This document shows, piece by piece, positions 24,181 to 32,116 of a stretch of DNA of 64,000 nt. The notes under the pieces are model-generated. The model did no database searches. It saw only the letters and a program-made list of their open reading frames with translations, and was not told where the DNA came from. Source of the stretch: Pilimelia columellifera (GTDB lineage: Bacteria > Actinomycetota > Actinomycetes > Mycobacteriales > Micromonosporaceae); the NCBI RefSeq assembly GCF_039532605.1, contig NZ_BAAARY010000012.1, forward strand, positions 58,725 to 122,724, read 5' to 3'. Within the stretch, counting starts at the first letter, position 1; each line of letters begins with the position of its first letter. A program made the translations under genes and the position numbers.

Positions 24181-25032
24181 ATGCCGAAATTCGAAACGCT
24201 CCAACCGATTTCAGTCGTCGTCGAGATTGGTGTCGGCAACGTCCGGTTCACCGCGAGCGATCGGACCGACACCGTCGTCGAGGTCCGGCCCAGCGACGAA
24301 GCCGACGAGTCCGACGTCAACGCCGTTGCCCAGGTTCGTGTCGACCACACCAACGGGGTGCTGCGGATCAGCGGGCCGACGCGGACCTTCGACTTCTCCC
24401 GTAGGACCAGGTCGGTCGACGTGTCGATCGACCTGCCCAGCGGCTCTCGCGTGTCCGCTGAGCTCCAGATCGGCGACTTCCGGTGCGCCGGGAGGCTCGG
24501 GGAGTGCAGGCTCAAGACCTCCGCCGGGAACTTCTGGCTCGAACGCACCGGCCCGTTGCGCCTGGACACGTCGGCTGGTCACGTCGCCGTTGACAGTGTC
24601 ACGGGCAGCGCCGAAATATCCACCGGGTCGGGCAAGGTCCAGCTCGGCGAGGTCGAGGGCGCTGCGGTGGTCAAGAACTCCAACGGCGACACGACGATCG
24701 GGGCGGCCACCGGCGACGTGCGGGTGCGCGCCGCCAACGGCGACATCTGTGTCGAGCGGGCCGGCGCCAGCGTCGACGCGAAGACGTCCAACGGCGACAT
24801 CCGGCTCGGCCAGGTAGCCCGCGGTTCGGTCGTGCTCGCGACCGCCATGGGCGATCTGGAGATAGGTGTCGCCGAGGGCACTGCCGCCTGGCTGGCGGTG
24901 AACACCAGGTTCGGGCACCTACGCAACCTGCTGGAGGGCGCCGCGCGGCCAGACGGGGCAGCCGAGACCGTCGAGGTGCGTGGCCGCACCTCCTTCGGCG
25001 ACATCACGATCCGCCGTTCCTTCTCCGGCTAG
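24181..25032 (+). CDS. DUF4097 family beta-strand repeat protein
   Basis: 283 residues from ATG at 24181, six bases after GAGGG; an ATG at 24175 touches that site and is less likely. Short beta units recur: GSGKVQLGEVEG, NSNGDTTIGAATGDVRV, AANGDICVERAG and TSNGDIRLGQV, as expected for a right-handed solenoid of the DUF4097 (bactofilin-like or adhesin-like) family. No signal peptide or membrane helix is seen. It lies 75 bases after the HicB-like gene in the same direction. Its TAG stop overlaps the TAG of the convergent ABC ATPase gene within the palindrome CTAG. Function is unknown. Confidence 0.88.
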   Translation: MPKFETLQPISVVVEIGVGNVRFTASDRTDTVVEVRPSDEADESDVNAVAQVRVDHTNGVLRISGPTRTFDFSRRTRSVDVSIDLPSGSRVSAELQIGDFRCAGRLGECRLKTSAGNFWLERTGPLRLDTSAGHVAVDSVTGSAEISTGSGKVQLGEVEGAAVVKNSNGDTTIGAATGDVRVRAANGDICVERAGASVDAKTSNGDIRLGQVARGSVVLATAMGDLEIGVAEGTAAWLAVNTRFGHLRNLLEGAARPDGAAETVEVRGRTSFGDITIRRSFSG

Positions 25033-25841
25033 CGGTATGCCGTCCGGCGGGCTGCGATCACCATCGGGGCGCCCGACTCAGGGTCCTCGATCACCCGGCA
25101 CCGCAGTCCGAACAGCTCCTCGACCAGCTCGGCCGTCACCACCTCCGCCGGTGGCCCGCTGGCCACCACCGTCCCGCCGGGAGCCAGCGCCACCAGGTGG
25201 CTGGCGTACCGGGCGGCCTGGTTGAGATCGTGGAGCACCGCCACCAGGGTGTGCCCGTCGGCGTGCAGCTCGGCGCACAGCTCCAGTAGCTCGTGCTGGT
25301 GTCCGATGTCGAGAAACGTCGTGGGCTCGTCGAGTAGCAGGATCTTCGTCTTCTGCGCCAGCGCCATGGCCAGCCACACCCGCTGCCGCTGCCCGCCGGA
25401 CAGCTCGTCGACGAACCGGGCGGCGAGGTCGGCGACCCCGGCGCGCGCCATCGCCTCGGCGACCGCGGTGGCGTCGTCGGGGCTCCACTGCCGCAGCAGG
25501 CTCTGGTGCGGGTAGCGCCCACGGGACACCAGATCCGCCACGGTGATCCCGGTCGGGGCCTGCGCGGACTGGGCCATCAGGCCGAGCTGCCGGGCCACCT
25601 CCTTTGGCGGGCGTGCGCTGATCGGGCGCCCGTCCAACAGCACCTGCCCGGCGTGCGGCGCCAACACCCGGGCCAGCGCCTTGAGCAGCGTGGACTTGCC
25701 GCACGCGTTGGGTCCGATGATCACGGTGAAGCTGCCGTCGGGGATGGTCAGGCTCAGGCCGGCGGCGACCGGCCGGTCGCCGTAGCCGAGGCTGAGCTGG
25801 TCGGCTACCAGCCGGTCGGCGGGCAGGCTTGTCGTTGGCAT
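25029..25841 (-). CDS. Iron-siderophore ABC transporter ATP-binding protein (FecE/FepC type)
   Basis: 270 residues from ATG at 25841 (MPTTSLPADR) with AAGGAG eight bases upstream; an in-frame start at 25874 would overlap the permease gene further. Motifs: Walker A GPNACGKST, Q-loop LGLMAQ, signature LSGGQRQRVWLAMALAQ, Walker B ILLLDEPTTFLDI, H-loop VLHDLNQA. The pattern is that of the ferric siderophore/cobalamin importer ATPase. It is the last gene of a three-gene minus-strand operon with two FecCD permeases, and powers uptake of the ferric siderophore bound by the lipoprotein encoded at 49.9-50.9 kb. Its stop codon overlaps that of the DUF4097 gene. Confidence 0.95.
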   Translation of the reverse strand: MPTTSLPADRLVADQLSLGYGDRPVAAGLSLTIPDGSFTVIIGPNACGKSTLLKALARVLAPHAGQVLLDGRPISARPPKEVARQLGLMAQSAQAPTGITVADLVSRGRYPHQSLLRQWSPDDATAVAEAMARAGVADLAARFVDELSGGQRQRVWLAMALAQKTKILLLDEPTTFLDIGHQHELLELCAELHADGHTLVAVLHDLNQAARYASHLVALAPGGTVVASGPPAEVVTAELVEELFGLRCRVIEDPESGAPMVIAARRTAYR

Positions 25842-25855
25842 CAACGTCTCCTTGG

Positions 25856-26911
25856 TCACGGTCGACCTCGCCATCCGGCGGCGAGCAGCCAGGTCAGATA
25901 CAGCCCGCCGAGGCCGGCGGTGACGATGCCGACCGGCATCGGCGTGGGCGTGAAGAGCCGTTGCGCGAGGACATCGCTGGCGGCCAGCAGTAGCGCCCCC
26001 ATGAGCGCCGAGCCGATCAGCGCGGGGCGGGCGGCGCCGGCGAGCCGGCGGGCCAGTTGCGGGGCGGCGAGCGCCACGAACGCCACCGGCCCGGCCGAGG
26101 CGGTGGCGACGGCCGCGAGCGCCACGCTGATCACCAGCAGCATCCGGCGGCTGGGCTCGGCGCGGACGCCGAGAGCCCCGGCGGCGTCGTCGCCGAGCTC
26201 CAGCGGACGCAGCCGGCGTCCGGCGATGATCGCTGCCGGCAGCAGGACGGCCAGCGCCGCCGCCACCGGAGCCGCGTGTCCCCAGCCCCGGTTGTTGAGC
26301 CCGCCGACGAGCCAGGCCTGGGCGGCGATAGCGTCGTGTAGCGGGGCGCGGGTGATGAGGAACGCGTTGACCGAGGTGAGGGCGGCGCTGACGCCGATGC
26401 CGACGAGGACCAGCCGCCCGGCTGCCCCTCCGCGCCGGTAGGCCAGCAGGTACACCGCGACGGCGGCGATCGTCCCGCCGGCCAGCGCCCCGAGCCCCAC
26501 CCGCAGGATGCTGTCGGCGCCCAGCGCGAAGGCGGCGATGGCGCCGGTGGCCGCGCCGCTGGTGAAGCCGATGATGTCCGGGCTGGCCAGCGGGTTCCTG
26601 GCCAGGCTCTGGAGCAGCGCCCCGCTGACGCCCAGGGCCGCGCCGACGAGGGCGCCGGTGAGCAGGCGCGGCATCCGCAGTGTGGTCACGATGAAGTCGA
26701 CGCCGGGGGTGGCGCTGCCGCGGAGCGCGTCGATGATCTCGGCGCCGGTGAGCGGGTATTCGCCGGTGGTCAGCGCGACGACGGCCGCGCCGACGAGAGC
26801 GACGGCGAGCGCCGCCGCGACGAGCGTCGACCTGGGGTGTGGTCGCAACGACAGCGGACCGATCCGCAGCGCCCAGCCGGTCGCGCCGCTCCCGGCGGCC
26901 GGCCCGGTCAC
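25856..26911 (-). CDS. FecCD-type ferric siderophore permease (second subunit)
   Basis: 351 residues from GTG at 26911, which overlaps the stop of the upstream permease as GTGA; a longer frame is non-coding. About nine to ten membrane helices are visible. Family blocks are LRMPRLLTGALVGAALGVSGALLQSLARNPLASPDIIGFTSGA, and LELGDDAAGALGV, the coupling loop contacting the ATPase, then GPVAFVALAAPQLARRL. With its partner it forms the inner membrane channel for the ferric siderophore. It is 14 bases upstream of the ATPase gene start, so all three genes are one operon controlled from the iron box at 27974-27992. Confidence 0.94.
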   Translation of the reverse strand: MTGPAAGSGATGWALRIGPLSLRPHPRSTLVAAALAVALVGAAVVALTTGEYPLTGAEIIDALRGSATPGVDFIVTTLRMPRLLTGALVGAALGVSGALLQSLARNPLASPDIIGFTSGAATGAIAAFALGADSILRVGLGALAGGTIAAVAVYLLAYRRGGAAGRLVLVGIGVSAALTSVNAFLITRAPLHDAIAAQAWLVGGLNNRGWGHAAPVAAALAVLLPAAIIAGRRLRPLELGDDAAGALGVRAEPSRRMLLVISVALAAVATASAGPVAFVALAAPQLARRLAGAARPALIGSALMGALLLAASDVLAQRLFTPTPMPVGIVTAGLGGLYLTWLLAAGWRGRP

Positions 26912-27966
26912 AGGGCGCCCAGTCGAGAGCGCCGGCACAGGGCGATGAACACCGGCGCGCCGATGACGGCGGTGACGACGCCGACGGACAGCTCCGCCGG
27001 GGCGATCGCCAGGCGTCCGACGATGTCGGCGGCCAGCAGCAGGCTCGGTGTCAGCAGCGCGGCGCAGGGCAGCAGCCAGCGCAGGTCCGGGCCGATGATG
27101 ATGCGGGCGGCGTGCGCCACGACCAGGCCCACGAAGCCGATCGGGCCGGCGGCCGCGGTCGCGGCGCCGCACAGCGCCGTCACCGCCAGGGCCCCCCAGA
27201 TCCGGGTGCGGCCGACCGCCGCGCCCAGGGACCGGGCTGAGTCCTCGCCGAGGGCGAGGGCGTTGAGGGGCCGGGCCAGCGCCAGCGCGACGACGGCGCC
27301 GAAGCCGATCAGCGGGCCGGTCTGGGCGGCGACGTCCAGGCCGCGTCCGGCCAGGGAGCCGACGTCCCAGAAGCGGAAGTCGCGGAAGGCGTCGGGGCGT
27401 TGCAGCAGCACCGCGGAGGTGAAGGCGAGCAGGACGGCGCTGATCGCGGCGCCGGCGAGCACCATCCGGTCCGGGGCCGCGCTGCGTCCGCTGATGAGGT
27501 AAACGAGCGCGGACGCCCCCGCCGCCCCGGCGACGGCGAACCAGAGGTATCCGGTGAGCGCGCCGACGCCCAGGAAGGCGATGCCGACTACGACGGCGGC
27601 CGACGCGCCCATGGTGACCCCGAGCAGGCCCGGGTCGGCCAGCGGGTTGCGGGTGAGCGCCTGCATGAGCGCCCCGGCCAGTCCGAGGGCTACCCCGACC
27701 AGGACGCCGAGTAGCGTCCGGGGGAGCCGGTGCTCCCAGACGATGACCGCAGCCTCGCCGCCGTCGGGGTCGGTGAGCGCGTTCCACACCACTTCCGGCG
27801 CGAGCGGCCGGGCGCCGAGGGCGAGGCTCAGGGCGCCGAGCGCCACCAGCGTCAGGGCTGTGCCGAGCAGCCACCACCGACGGTGGTCCGGTGGTCGTCG
27901 GCTCGGGGCGGCGGGTGGGTCACCGTCGGTTGCCAGCGTGGGTCGGACGCCCTCGTCGATGCTCAT
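26908..27966 (-). CDS. FecCD-type ferric siderophore permease (first subunit)
   Basis: 352 residues from ATG at 27966; a GTG at 27969 directly before it is an equal option. A cytosolic N-terminal tail (about 30 residues, proline-rich) precedes helix 1 (WWLLGTALTLVALGALSLAL). Family motifs: HRLPRTLLGVLVGVALGLAGALMQALTRNPLADPGLLGVTMGA, ALALGEDSARSLGAAVG (coupling loop) and GPIGFVGLVVAHAARIIIGPD. It pairs with the next subunit to carry the ferric siderophore. The start lies eight bases from an iron box shared with a divergent ABC exporter, so expression should rise when iron is scarce. Confidence 0.94.
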   Translation of the reverse strand: MSIDEGVRPTLATDGDPPAAPSRRPPDHRRWWLLGTALTLVALGALSLALGARPLAPEVVWNALTDPDGGEAAVIVWEHRLPRTLLGVLVGVALGLAGALMQALTRNPLADPGLLGVTMGASAAVVVGIAFLGVGALTGYLWFAVAGAAGASALVYLISGRSAAPDRMVLAGAAISAVLLAFTSAVLLQRPDAFRDFRFWDVGSLAGRGLDVAAQTGPLIGFGAVVALALARPLNALALGEDSARSLGAAVGRTRIWGALAVTALCGAATAAAGPIGFVGLVVAHAARIIIGPDLRWLLPCAALLTPSLLLAADIVGRLAIAPAELSVGVVTAVIGAPVFIALCRRSRLGAL

Positions 27967-27973
27967 CACTGCA

Positions 27974-27992
27974 TTAGGATAGCCTTACCTAT
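27974..27992. promoter_or_regulatory. IdeR/DmdR-type iron box between importer and exporter operons
   Basis: TTAGGATAGCCTTACCTAT matches the actinobacterial iron-box consensus TTAGGTTAGGCTAACCTAA at 15 of 19 positions. It lies between the importer operon (minus, starts at 27966) and the exporter operon (plus, starts at 28021), and so could repress both when iron is plentiful. Confidence 0.8.
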
Positions 27993-28020
27993 AACCTGTG
28001 TCGTCGACGGTAGGTCCCCT

Positions 28021-29685
28021 ATGCCCAGCACCGCCCGCACCCTGCTCCGTAGCGTCGTCGACGGCCAACGCCGGCACGTCGCGGCCAGCGCCGTCCTCGC
28101 CGCCGGCCACCAGATCGGCGAAGCGCTCGTCCCCGTCCTCATCGGACTCATCATCGACCGGGCCGTTGCCCGCGACCTCGGCTGGAGCGGCCTGGCAGTG
28201 GGCCTGACCGCCCTGGCCGCCGTCTTCGCCACCCTGTCGTTCAGCTTCCGGCACAGTCTGCGGACCGGCGAACGGGCCGCCTTCCTCGGCGCCCACCAGC
28301 TCCGGCTCAGAGTCGCCGACCGGGTGCTCAGCCCCCGTGGGGGAGTCCGCCGGCATACCGGCGCGCTGGTCAACATCGCCACCGACGACGCCCAACTGCT
28401 CGGCGACGTCAACCTGGCGATCCCCCGCGCCGTGGCCGCCGCCGTCGGCCTGGTCGCCGGCGGCGGCGCGCTGCTGCTGGTCTCGGCGCCACTCGGGACT
28501 ATCATCCTGGTGGCCACACCGCTGCTGCTGTGGGCCGCGCACCGGCTCGGCCTGCCCCTGGAACGGCGCAGCCACGCCGGCCAGGAGACCGCCGCCCGCG
28601 CCGCCGGGCTCGCCACCGACCTCGTCGCCGGAATCCGGGTGCTCAAGGGCATCGGCGCCGAGGCCGCCGCCGCCCGCCGCTACCGCGACGTCAGCCAGGC
28701 CAGCGCCCGGGCCGCCGTCCGCGCCGCCGCCGCCCGGTCCTGGCAGGACGGCGGCATGCTCATCCTCACCGGCCTGCTGCTGGCGCTCATCGCCGGCGTC
28801 GGCGGCGTCCTTGCGGCCGACGCCGCCATCACCGTCGGGGACCTCGTCGCCGCCGTTGGCCTCGCCCAGTTCCTCGTCTGGCCGCTGAGCCAGTTCTCCT
28901 GGATCAACGGGCAGCTCGCCCAGGGCCGCGCCGCCGCCGGCCGGCTCGCCGAGCTGCTCAACACCCCCGTCGCCATCACCGGAGAGCAGGCCGCCGCCAA
29001 CCCACCCCGCGGCCGTCTCCAGATCGACGCCCTGCGCCACCGCAGCCTCGACGGCCTGACGCTCGCCGTCGGCCCCGGCGAGATCGTCGCCGTCGTCGCG
29101 GGCGCCGACGACGCCCAGGCGCTGGTCGAATGCCTCGACCGGACCGCCACCCCGACGGCCGGCGCCATCACCCTCGACGGCACACCCCTGGCGGCGCTCA
29201 GCCCCGAAGCCGCCCGCTCGACGCTGCTCGTGGCCGCCCACGACGGCGACCTGTTCGCCGGCGACCTCCGCTCCAACCTCGACGCCGCCGACAACGCCGA
29301 CCCCGCCCAGGTGACGACCGCCGCCGAGCGGGTGGGCCTACGCGACCTGCCCGACGGCCTCGACACCGTCGTCACCGAACAGGGCCGCTCCCTCTCCGGC
29401 GGTCAGCGCCAACGCGCCGCCCTCGCCCGCGCGCTCGTCGCCGACCCGCCGCTGCTCGTCCTGCACGACCCCACCACCGCCGTCGACGCCGTCACCGAAG
29501 CCGACATCGCCGCGGCACTCGCCGCCGCCCGCCAGGACCGGGCCACCCTGCTCGTCACCACCAGCCCCGCCCTGCTCGCCGTCGCCGGCCGGGTCCACCA
29601 GCTCCGCGACGGCCGCGTCGTCGCCGTCGGCGAACACGCCGACCTCGTCGCCGACGCCGACTACCGCGCCGCCACCCTCACCTGA
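28021..29685 (+). CDS. ABC exporter half-transporter with degenerate ATP site (heterodimer subunit 1)
   Basis: 554 residues from ATG at 28021; the frame is open upstream but non-coding. An N-terminal six-helix membrane domain (about 1-310) precedes a nucleotide-binding domain. Its Walker A reads VVAGADDAQALVE, lacking the GxGKS/T lysine; Walker B is LLVLHDP in place of LLLLDEP; the H-loop histidine is replaced (LLVTTSPA). The signature LSGGQRQRAALARAL is intact. This mirrors the partner encoded downstream, which has good Walker motifs but a broken signature, so only one of the two composite sites of the heterodimer can hydrolyse ATP. Its place beside siderophore uptake genes under an iron box suggests siderophore export. 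Confidence 0.9.
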   Translation: MPSTARTLLRSVVDGQRRHVAASAVLAAGHQIGEALVPVLIGLIIDRAVARDLGWSGLAVGLTALAAVFATLSFSFRHSLRTGERAAFLGAHQLRLRVADRVLSPRGGVRRHTGALVNIATDDAQLLGDVNLAIPRAVAAAVGLVAGGGALLLVSAPLGTIILVATPLLLWAAHRLGLPLERRSHAGQETAARAAGLATDLVAGIRVLKGIGAEAAAARRYRDVSQASARAAVRAAAARSWQDGGMLILTGLLLALIAGVGGVLAADAAITVGDLVAAVGLAQFLVWPLSQFSWINGQLAQGRAAAGRLAELLNTPVAITGEQAAANPPRGRLQIDALRHRSLDGLTLAVGPGEIVAVVAGADDAQALVECLDRTATPTAGAITLDGTPLAALSPEAARSTLLVAAHDGDLFAGDLRSNLDAADNADPAQVTTAAERVGLRDLPDGLDTVVTEQGRSLSGGQRQRAALARALVADPPLLVLHDPTTAVDAVTEADIAAALAAARQDRATLLVTTSPALLAVAGRVHQLRDGRVVAVGEHADLVADADYRAATLT

Positions 29686-29711
29686 CCGACAACCCTCCAC
29701 GAAGGATCACC

Positions 29712-31472
29712 GTGACCACACGCGACCTGCTCCCGGTGGCCGACGCGGCGCAGACCCGCGCCGCCATGTGGGCGCTGCTGCGCCCCCGCCGGGCGCTCGC
29801 CGCCGGCGCCGCCATCACGATGGCTGTCGGCACCGGCGCCGGGCTGCTCGCCGCCGTCATCCTCGGACGGCTCGTCGACGCGGCGCTCGCAGGGCAGGTC
29901 GCCATCGCCGGACCGGTGACGGCGCTCGCGGCCATCGCCGTCGTCCACGGCGTCGGCGCCGCCACCGGCGGCGTCCTGGTGGCCCGGCTCGGCGAGAGCG
30001 CCCTGGCCCAACTCCGGGAGCAGTTCGTCGAGCGGGCGCTGGCGCTGCCGCTGGCCCGGATCGAAGCGGCCGGCGCCGGCGACCTCACCTCCCGGGTCAC
30101 CCGTGACATCACCGCCGTCGCCGAAGCCGTCCGGTACGCGCTGCCGACCCTGGTCCGCTCCAGTCTCAGCATCGGACTCACCCTCGTCGCCCTCGCCGCT
30201 CTCGACTGGCGGTTCCTGGCAGTCGCCCTGCTAGCCGCGCCCATCCAGATCTGGACCGTCCGGCGGTACACCCGGGACGCCAGCCCCGTCTACGCCGCCG
30301 GCCGGGTCGCGGTCGGAGCGCAGCAACAGCAGCTCGTCGACGCGTTCGGCGGCGCGGCGACTGTGCGTGCCCACGGCCTCGAAGCCAGCCGGCTGCGGCT
30401 CATCACCGACCGCTCCCGGGCCGCCGTCGACCTGTCCCTGCGCGGGATCGACCTGCTCAGCACCTTCTTCAGCCGGCTCAACCTGGCCGAGTTCGTCGCG
30501 CTCGCCGGAGTGCTGGCCGTCGGCTACCACCTGGTGCGCGCCGACGCCGTCACCGTCGGCGTCGCCACCACCGCCGCCCTGTACCTGCACAACCTGTTCA
30601 ACCCCATGAACGCCGCTCTCGGGCTGGCCGACGAGGTCCAGGTCGCCCGCGCCAGCCTCGCCCGCATCGTCGGCGCCGCCCACGTCCCCGGGCCGGTTCC
30701 CGCGGTGACGCCCGTCGCGTCTGTCGTCCCGCTGGACGTGCAGGTCGCCGGGGTCGATTTCCACTACGGCAACGGGCGCCCGGCACTGCGCGGCATCGAC
30801 CTCTGGGTCCGGGCGGGGGAGACGGTCGCGCTCGTCGGCGCCAGCGGCGCCGGCAAGTCCACCCTGGCGGCGCTCGTCGCCGCGATCCGGCCGCCCACCG
30901 CCGGCGCCGTCTCCGTCGACGGCGACGACCTGGCCACTCTCACCCCCCACGAGGCACGGCGCCGCGTCGCCCTCATCAGCCAGGAGACACACGTCTTCGC
31001 CGGCCCGCTCCGTGACGACCTGCGGCTGGCCCGACCCGACGCCGACGACGAGACGCTGCGGGGGGCGCTGGCCACCGTCGGCGCCCGCTGGCCGGCCACT
31101 CTCCCGGAAGGTCTCGACACGGTCGTCGGCGAGGGGGGCCACCGGCTCACCTCCGCGCAGTCCCAGCAACTGGCGTTGGCCCGCCTCGTGCTGGCCGATC
31201 CCCCGGTCGCCGTACTCGACGAAGCCACCGCCGACGCCGGCAGCGCCGGCGCCGCAGAGCTGGAACGGGCGGCGGCCAAAGCCCTGGCCGGACGGACCGC
31301 GATCGTCGTCGCGCACCGGCTCACCCAGGCCGCCGCCGCCGACCGGGTCGTGGTGCTCGATGACGGCCGGATCGTCGAACAGGGACCTCACGCCGAGTTG
31401 GTGGCCGCCGGTGGCCGGTACGCGCGGTTGTGGTCGGCCTGGAGCACGCACCGGTCACCCACCGAATCCTGA
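29712..31472 (+). CDS. ABC exporter half-transporter (heterodimer subunit 2)
   Basis: 586 residues from GTG at 29712 with AAGGA seven bases upstream. A six-helix membrane domain (about 1-320) and a nucleotide-binding domain follow. Walker A GASGAGKST, Walker B VAVLDEATAD and the H-loop in IVVAHRL are intact, whereas the signature is LTSAQSQQLALARL instead of LSGGQ. It is 26 bases downstream of subunit 1 and must pair with it: the only complete site combines this Walker A with the LSGGQ of the partner. The substrate is probably the locus siderophore; no siderophore-interacting reductase domain is fused, unlike mycobacterial IrtA. Confidence 0.92.
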   Translation: MTTRDLLPVADAAQTRAAMWALLRPRRALAAGAAITMAVGTGAGLLAAVILGRLVDAALAGQVAIAGPVTALAAIAVVHGVGAATGGVLVARLGESALAQLREQFVERALALPLARIEAAGAGDLTSRVTRDITAVAEAVRYALPTLVRSSLSIGLTLVALAALDWRFLAVALLAAPIQIWTVRRYTRDASPVYAAGRVAVGAQQQQLVDAFGGAATVRAHGLEASRLRLITDRSRAAVDLSLRGIDLLSTFFSRLNLAEFVALAGVLAVGYHLVRADAVTVGVATTAALYLHNLFNPMNAALGLADEVQVARASLARIVGAAHVPGPVPAVTPVASVVPLDVQVAGVDFHYGNGRPALRGIDLWVRAGETVALVGASGAGKSTLAALVAAIRPPTAGAVSVDGDDLATLTPHEARRRVALISQETHVFAGPLRDDLRLARPDADDETLRGALATVGARWPATLPEGLDTVVGEGGHRLTSAQSQQLALARLVLADPPVAVLDEATADAGSAGAAELERAAAKALAGRTAIVVAHRLTQAAAADRVVVLDDGRIVEQGPHAELVAAGGRYARLWSAWSTHRSPTES

Positions 31473-31518
31473 GTCGGCGCCACGGCTGGGCGGTCGCCGT
31501 CGGGCGCGGTCGTGGTGC

Positions 31519-31956
31519 TCAGGTTCGGGCGAGATTGTGAACCTTCACCTCGTTGTCGGTGAGTTGCCGGTGGTAGACGGCAACCTCGTCGACAGTTCCG
31601 GTGAGGTGATCGCTGCTTGGCCGGGCGGTGTATCCAGCGAGGTTGTTCCCACCGACTCGCCAGTATGCGGTGAAATTGGCGGCGCTGGTCGTGGCGGCAG
31701 TGGCGACCAACTCGCCGTCGAGGTAGAGCTTGAGTCCGGCGGCGCCGACCGAGGCAGCGACGTGGTGCCAGGCGCCGTCGTTGACGGTCACGCTGTGCAC
31801 GACGCGCGACCCGGCGCCGCTGGGCTTGACCACGAACGCCAGTTTCCCGGTGCTGTCGATTAAAGGGTCCGGTCGGAGTTGGTGTCGGTGCTGCTCCGGG
31901 TGGTGTCGGAGAAGCCGATTGGGGTTGTAGGCGTTGGCGGCGCCGGCGAAGGCCAC
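31519..31956 (-). pseudogene. Decayed LamG/concanavalin-fold domain, 3' fragment
   Basis: The open frame contains DGAWHHVAASVGAAGLKLYLDGELVAT, YWRVGGNN and TGTVDEVAVYHRQLTDNEV (shown in parts), the C-terminal half of a LamG domain as found in secreted actinobacterial proteins. The stretch before it is broken: the expected GFSDTTRSSTDTNSDRTL appears in a different frame between about 31860 and 31915, and no signal peptide or upstream catalytic domain remains. It is a remnant of a larger secreted protein lying between the exporter operon and the serine hydrolase gene. Confidence 0.72.
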
Positions 31957-32116
31957 CGCGGTCGAGCTGGCCTGGGAGGCGCCGGACAGCGCGCCGGACA
32001 GCGTCCGGTTTGGTCCACGCTGCGCCCTCCTTACTGCCTATCCGTCACGGTCTGATCGGCAGCTTCAGAAACGAGCTTCAACAATCGCGAAATGTCTCGG
32101 CTCGGATTGGCCCGCG

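Noticed and set aside
23572..25032. HicAB-type toxin-antitoxin system.
   Set aside because: Only a HicB-like DNA-binding domain is present; the neighbour is a DUF4097 beta-repeat protein and no small HicA double-stranded-RNA-binding-like ORF is found.
27730..28020. Extended N-terminus of the first ABC exporter subunit.
   Set aside because: The upstream part is antisense to the permease gene and crosses the iron-box promoter; it lacks family resemblance. ATG at 28021 fits the start of the first membrane helix.
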